From NCBI GenBank assembly GCA_044347745.1, contig JBIKUD010000076.1, positions 1 through 7,783 of the forward strand: DNA of 7,783 nucleotides, given 5' to 3'. The position numbers and the translations under genes were made by a program. The notes below the pieces were generated by a model that ran no database searches, was not told where the DNA came from, and was given only the letters and a program-made list of their open reading frames with translations. Origin of the DNA: JAIBBV01 sp044347745. Lineage in GTDB: Bacteria > Bdellovibrionota_C > UBA2361 > JAFLCA01. Shown in pieces: positions 5,496 through 7,783 of this stretch. Numbering within the stretch: position 1 is the first letter of the stretch; each line of letters begins with the position of its first letter.

Positions 5496-5798
5496 ATGAA
5501 ATCATTGAAAGAAAAGAATCAAACAAACGAGAAGACAAAAACTGCGCCTCCGGCTGCTGGAGTACAAAAGTCAGTGCGTGCTGTTGACGAATCGACTGAG
5601 AAATTCTGGAAAGAAAGTGTGCAACTCCTTGCATCTAAAGCTTATCCAAATATTGAGGCTGCCGTTGACGCGTTGGTAGATGAGGTGGGCAAAAAAATGG
5701 GGAAACCTCAGGACGGACAAGCAGAGTTTTTGCGAACGCTTTTTTTAAACGATCCAAGCTTACTTGAGGCGTTGCGGCGCCAACTCAAAATTGGCTGA
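5496..5798 (+). CDS. Unrecognised 100-residue protein at the end of the T3SS block
   Basis: I do not recognise this gene. ATG 5496 has a good ribosome site (AGGAG, 5486-5490). The N-terminal 30 residues are Lys/Asn/Thr-rich, polar and probably disordered. Residues about 33-98 look like three to four amphipathic helices (STEKFWKESVQLLASKAYPN; EAAVDALVDEVGKKMG; EFLRTLFLNDPSLLEALRRQ), which suggests a compact helical bundle. No signal peptide or membrane helix is seen. It lies 67 nt after the TPR lipoprotein gene, the largest gap in the block, so it may be the last operon gene or have its own promoter; no clear promoter is visible in that gap. Its last 39 nt overlap the 3' end of the opposing regulator gene. 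A small chaperone, regulator or secreted protein is possible, but nothing in the sequence decides. Confidence 0.75.
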   Translation: MKSLKEKNQTNEKTKTAPPAAGVQKSVRAVDESTEKFWKESVQLLASKAYPNIEAAVDALVDEVGKKMGKPQDGQAEFLRTLFLNDPSLLEALRRQLKIG

Positions 5799-6515
5799 TT
5801 CTCCGGCGCTTTCCTCAAGTTCAATAATTTGGGACTCCCCGTGATATTTTTCCTTCTTTGATGCATCTGCTGAACGGAGTTTTTGTAAAAGTTCGGTCAT
5901 TCGTTTGCTATCCTGTTTGATAGCTGCAAGGGCCCGTTTGGCGCGATCGTCGCCTTGAGGGAGTGCTTCAATCAGATGGCAATTAAGAATAATCGCAGAA
6001 AGTGGCTGTCCCAGCTGATGTGCTGCAGTGCCGGCAATCTGGCTGACTAAAAGTTGTCGTTCTTGTGCGATGAGCTTTTCCTGGGCAGCTTTTAATTGTT
6101 GATTACTTTCTCGTAGCTGGATATTGAGTTCTCGTACTCTGAGCAGCGCTTTGATACGGGCTTGTAGCTCTTGATAATGAAATGGCTTGGTGAGGTAATC
6201 ATCCGCACCGCCTTCCAGCGAGTCTACCTTGTCTTTGATGCTGTCCCGGGCTGTGAGCATAAGTACTGGAACATAGGGGCCCAGGGGGCTTTGCTTTATC
6301 TGCTGGCAGACGGCATTCCCATTCATGCCGGGCATCATGACATCGAGAATAATTAAATCGATATGTAGTTCAGAATATAATTTTAGAGCTTGTGGACCAT
6401 CAGAGGCCTCCACCGTCTCGGCTCCAAGCATTTGTACGGCACTGCTCACGATCGAGCGTGTATCAGCGTCGTCGTCGGCAATCAGAATCAGTTTTTTTGC
6501 GAAGCTTTGACTCAT
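5760..6515 (-). CDS. Receiver domain fused to a HisKA (DHp) domain without ATPase domain
   Basis: This 251-residue protein starts with a canonical receiver domain (about 8-125): acidic residues in LIADDDADTR (14-16), phospho-acceptor Asp58 in LIILDVMMPGMNG, and the conserved Lys110 in LTKPF. A coiled-coil linker (about 128-155, Gln/Glu-rich) leads to a HisKA-like dimerisation domain (about 156-217) whose H-box is AGTAAHQLGQPLSAI, with His166. The residue after His is Gln, not the usual Glu or Asp. The protein ends about 35 residues later, with no N, G1 or G2 boxes of an HATPase domain. The tail KYHGESQIIELEESA resembles short C-termini I recall from other REC-HisKA proteins, so this may be an intact architecture, not a broken kinase. 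It could receive phosphate from, or dimerise with, another kinase. No good ribosome site is seen before the ATG at 6515. Confidence 0.9.
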   Translation of the reverse strand: MSQSFAKKLILIADDDADTRSIVSSAVQMLGAETVEASDGPQALKLYSELHIDLIILDVMMPGMNGNAVCQQIKQSPLGPYVPVLMLTARDSIKDKVDSLEGGADDYLTKPFHYQELQARIKALLRVRELNIQLRESNQQLKAAQEKLIAQERQLLVSQIAGTAAHQLGQPLSAIILNCHLIEALPQGDDRAKRALAAIKQDSKRMTELLQKLRSADASKKEKYHGESQIIELEESAGESANFELAPQRLK

Positions 6516-6552
6516 AATATGGTATTCGGCAGAAATGAAGCGAAAGATGCAG

Positions 6553-6569
6553 AGGTTTCTGATAAACCT
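6553..6569. promoter_or_regulatory. Palindrome AGGTTT-N5-AAACCT in the divergent intergenic region
   Basis: A perfect 6-bp inverted repeat with a 5-nt spacer lies 38 bp upstream of the minus-strand ATG at 6515 and shares the GGTT/AACC core with a second palindrome at 6610-6628. A short ATTTTT run follows on the plus strand, so a weak hairpin or attenuator is an alternative. Operator function is inferred. Confidence 0.35.
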
Positions 6570-6609
6570 ATTTTTGGGACGCTTTCGATGAATTATGGGT
6601 TAAATCAAT

Positions 6610-6628
6610 TGGTTATATTCATTAACCA
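6610..6628. promoter_or_regulatory. Palindrome TGGTTA-N7-TAACCA in the divergent intergenic region
   Basis: A perfect 6-bp inverted repeat with a 7-nt spacer lies between the two divergent regulator genes. An extra GGTTA half-site occurs at 6598-6602, 13 bp before the left arm. The layout fits a dimeric transcription factor site, and TATATT (6614-6619) inside it resembles a -10 element. I could not find a matching -35, so the promoter itself is not assigned. Confidence 0.4.
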
Positions 6629-6738
6629 TGCGCTGAAAGCTTAAGATGCAAGCCATTTTGGGCGATAAGATAGGGGAGGGGTATTCTGCTTTCATTTGGC
6701 TTTTAGCCCAAGCAGACTCTGGGGAGAAGGAACGCTAC

Positions 6739-7611
6739 GTGGGATTCGACGAATATATAAGCAGTGTAAACGCTCCCCTGATGTCTAGTATGGAGCGTGC
6801 GCGCGCGCAAATTCTTGTCGTTGAATCTGACGGAATGGCGAGAAACTCACTCAAGCAGACTTTGGCAACATTGGGCTACATGGCTATTTATGACGCGCCA
6901 AATCATGCAATGGCATTGCAAAAACTTGCGGAACGTCCGATTAGTCATATAATTTTTGAGGCAAAAAAAACCAATATGCCTGCCGCTGATTTTTTAACGG
7001 CAGTGCTTTCATGTGATGAAAAAATTGTTGCATTGCCGTCCTCGCATGAGCCAAGTGTTGATGATGTTTTTGGTTTATTAATGCTGGGTGCAAGAGGGTA
7101 TATTTGTAAACCCTATACCCCCGATGCAGTGGATGACGCCATTTCAATGGCCACAAAAGGCGAGCCGCTCTCTGAGGCGATTCTCTTTGCGAAGGACCGA
7201 AATGAAGCATTGGTGTCTTTAGTAATGACCGCACTTGATAAGCTTGCCGTAACGATGAAGCAGTCACGGCAGTTTGAAACTGCAGAGCGGGAACTCACAC
7301 AGCGTGTGCTCCAATATCGACGAGCAACTGAAATTGCAAAAACATTTGCGCAAGGCGGAAAGCCAAAACTTTTAGAATCATTGATCGAGTTTTGCTTAGA
7401 ACGTGGTGAGGGCCCAGCCTCTCGTCTAGGACGCATTAGAAAACGCCTCGGTGAGCGAAAAGGAAAAATAGTCAAAATTGCCGAAGCAGCAGCGGTGGAA
7501 GAAGCACTGAGCACTCCAGAATCGCCATCAGAGTCTGATAAGACCCTCAATACTGAGTCTGAGACTGTTCAATCTGAACCTATCAGTACCCGCGAGACCG
7601 GTACATCGTAG
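6739..7611 (+). CDS. Degenerate receiver-domain protein with Glu at the phospho-Asp position
   Basis: From GTG 6739 this is 290 residues. A receiver-like domain covers about 22-138: ILVVESDG in place of VVDDD, HIIFEAKKTNMPAADFL where the phospho-Asp would be (Glu74), a Pro in place of the usual Thr/Ser (VALPSS), and the conserved Lys124 in YICKPYTPDAV. Domain order and the retained Lys identify the fold, but phosphorylation at the usual site is unlikely. Residues about 150-250 are helical and charged (VTMKQSRQFETAERELTQRV; LESLIEFCLERGEG), ending in a very basic RIRKRLGERKGK. The last about 40 residues are Ser/Glu/Thr-rich and probably disordered. No DNA-binding domain is recognised. GTG 6739 has AAGGA (6727-6731) 7 nt upstream. 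The frame also opens at ATG 6646 (321 residues) with little ribosome site, and ATGs at 6781 and 6790 are other options. Confidence 0.85.
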   Translation: MGFDEYISSVNAPLMSSMERARAQILVVESDGMARNSLKQTLATLGYMAIYDAPNHAMALQKLAERPISHIIFEAKKTNMPAADFLTAVLSCDEKIVALPSSHEPSVDDVFGLLMLGARGYICKPYTPDAVDDAISMATKGEPLSEAILFAKDRNEALVSLVMTALDKLAVTMKQSRQFETAERELTQRVLQYRRATEIAKTFAQGGKPKLLESLIEFCLERGEGPASRLGRIRKRLGERKGKIVKIAEAAAVEEALSTPESPSESDKTLNTESETVQSEPISTRETGTS

Positions 7612-7621
7612 AGAGTTAGCC

Positions 7622-7643
7622 AAAAATAAACGAATGAAATTCG
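7622..7643 (-). terminator. Probable weak Rho-independent terminator of the ECF sigma gene
   Basis: On the minus strand CGAAT-TTC-ATTCG forms a 5-bp, 3-nt-loop hairpin (7643-7631), followed directly by TTTATTTTT (7630-7622). It begins 7 nt after the stop codon of the minus-strand sigma gene. The stem is short, hence the moderate confidence. No T-run follows on the plus strand, so it would not serve the convergent receiver gene. Confidence 0.5.
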
Positions 7644-7649
7644 GTGACT

Positions 7650-7783
7650 CTAAGCCGCATCCGCCGCTTTTTGCGCCAGAAACTTAGCTCGCACCAACTG
7701 ATGTTTGCCGGTGAAGTCGTCCCAATATGTTTGAAGACGTTTTCTCAGCATAAGACGTGAGCGATGTAATCTTGATTTAACGG
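7650..7783 (-). CDS. ECF-type sigma factor, C-terminal fragment (cut by window edge)
   Basis: Reading the minus strand from the right edge gives 43 in-frame residues to a TAG at 7652-7650. They open with VKSRLHRSRLMLRKRLQTYW, which is the recognition-helix end of sigma-70 region 4 in extracytoplasmic-function sigma factors (usual form TVKSRLHRAR..LR). The two edge bases (CC on this strand) would complete a Thr or similar codon before Val. About 23 residues follow, ending KAADAA, a somewhat longer tail than many ECF factors have. The 5' part lies outside the window, so the subfamily and any anti-sigma partner cannot be judged. The gene converges on the receiver gene ending at 7611, with a 38-bp gap. 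Confidence 0.75.
   Translation of the reverse strand, partial: VKSRLHRSRLMLRKRLQTYWDDFTGKHQLVRAKFLAQKAADAA

Noticed and set aside
6390..6644. 84-residue plus-strand frame over the start of the REC-HisKA gene
   Set aside because: It is mostly antisense to the conserved receiver domain and has no domain or ribosome site of its own.
7113..7550. 145-residue minus-strand frame opposite the degenerate receiver gene
   Set aside because: Its Ser/Arg/Ala-rich composition is typical of a shadow frame, while the plus-strand frame has a receiver fold.
1..7783. tRNA, rRNA, CRISPR array, IS element or attachment site
   Set aside because: No cloverleaf, regularly spaced repeats, transposase motifs or flanking direct repeats were seen on either strand.

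Overview
This window is an accessory locus from a Gram-negative bacterium. It carries part of a non-flagellar type III secretion system (T3SS), followed by a small group of signalling genes. The Gram-negative assignment rests on two lipoprotein signal peptides with lipobox cysteines and on recognisable T3SS basal-body families (SctJ, SctQ, SctV). Base composition looks intermediate, and TTG and GTG starts appear to be used. I cannot name the species. A deltaproteobacterial or related lineage would fit the REC-plus-HisKA architecture, but that is a guess.

Layout. Positions 57-5798 (+ strand) form one tightly packed, probably co-transcribed block: a FliA/WhiG-type sigma factor, sctJ (inner ring lipoprotein), an unknown 74-residue protein, sctQ (cytoplasmic sorting platform / C-ring), an unknown 99-residue small protein, sctV (export gate), a TPR lipoprotein and an unknown 100-residue protein. 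Most junctions are overlaps or gaps of a few bases, including ATGA and GTGA overlaps. An 11-bp perfect hairpin lies at the orf99/sctV junction. A 39-nt tail-to-tail overlap then leads into a minus-strand gene for a receiver domain joined to a histidine-kinase dimerisation domain with no ATPase (5760-6515). About 220 bp holding two similar palindromes separates it from a divergent plus-strand gene for a degenerate receiver protein with Glu at the phospho-Asp position (6739-7611). The window ends in the 3' part of a minus-strand ECF sigma factor gene (7650-7783), with a probable terminator just downstream of it.

How the genes fit together. SctJ and SctV build the inner-membrane ring and export gate, and SctQ builds the cytoplasmic platform that docks substrates. 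The sigma factor heading the block is a plausible dedicated transcriptional regulator. The TPR lipoprotein is a candidate outer-membrane assembly factor (pilotin-like). The two receiver proteins may regulate the system, but only adjacency supports that. No sctC, D, F, L, N, R, S, T or U is present, so the rest of the apparatus must be encoded elsewhere.

Most noteworthy points: an internal start in sctQ well placed to make a separate C-terminal SPOA protein; an SctV that seems to lack about 50 residues of the cytosolic subdomain which in FlhA carries the chaperone-docking dimple; the hairpin at the sctV start; the TPR lipoprotein in an export operon; and the pair of non-canonical phosphorelay proteins.
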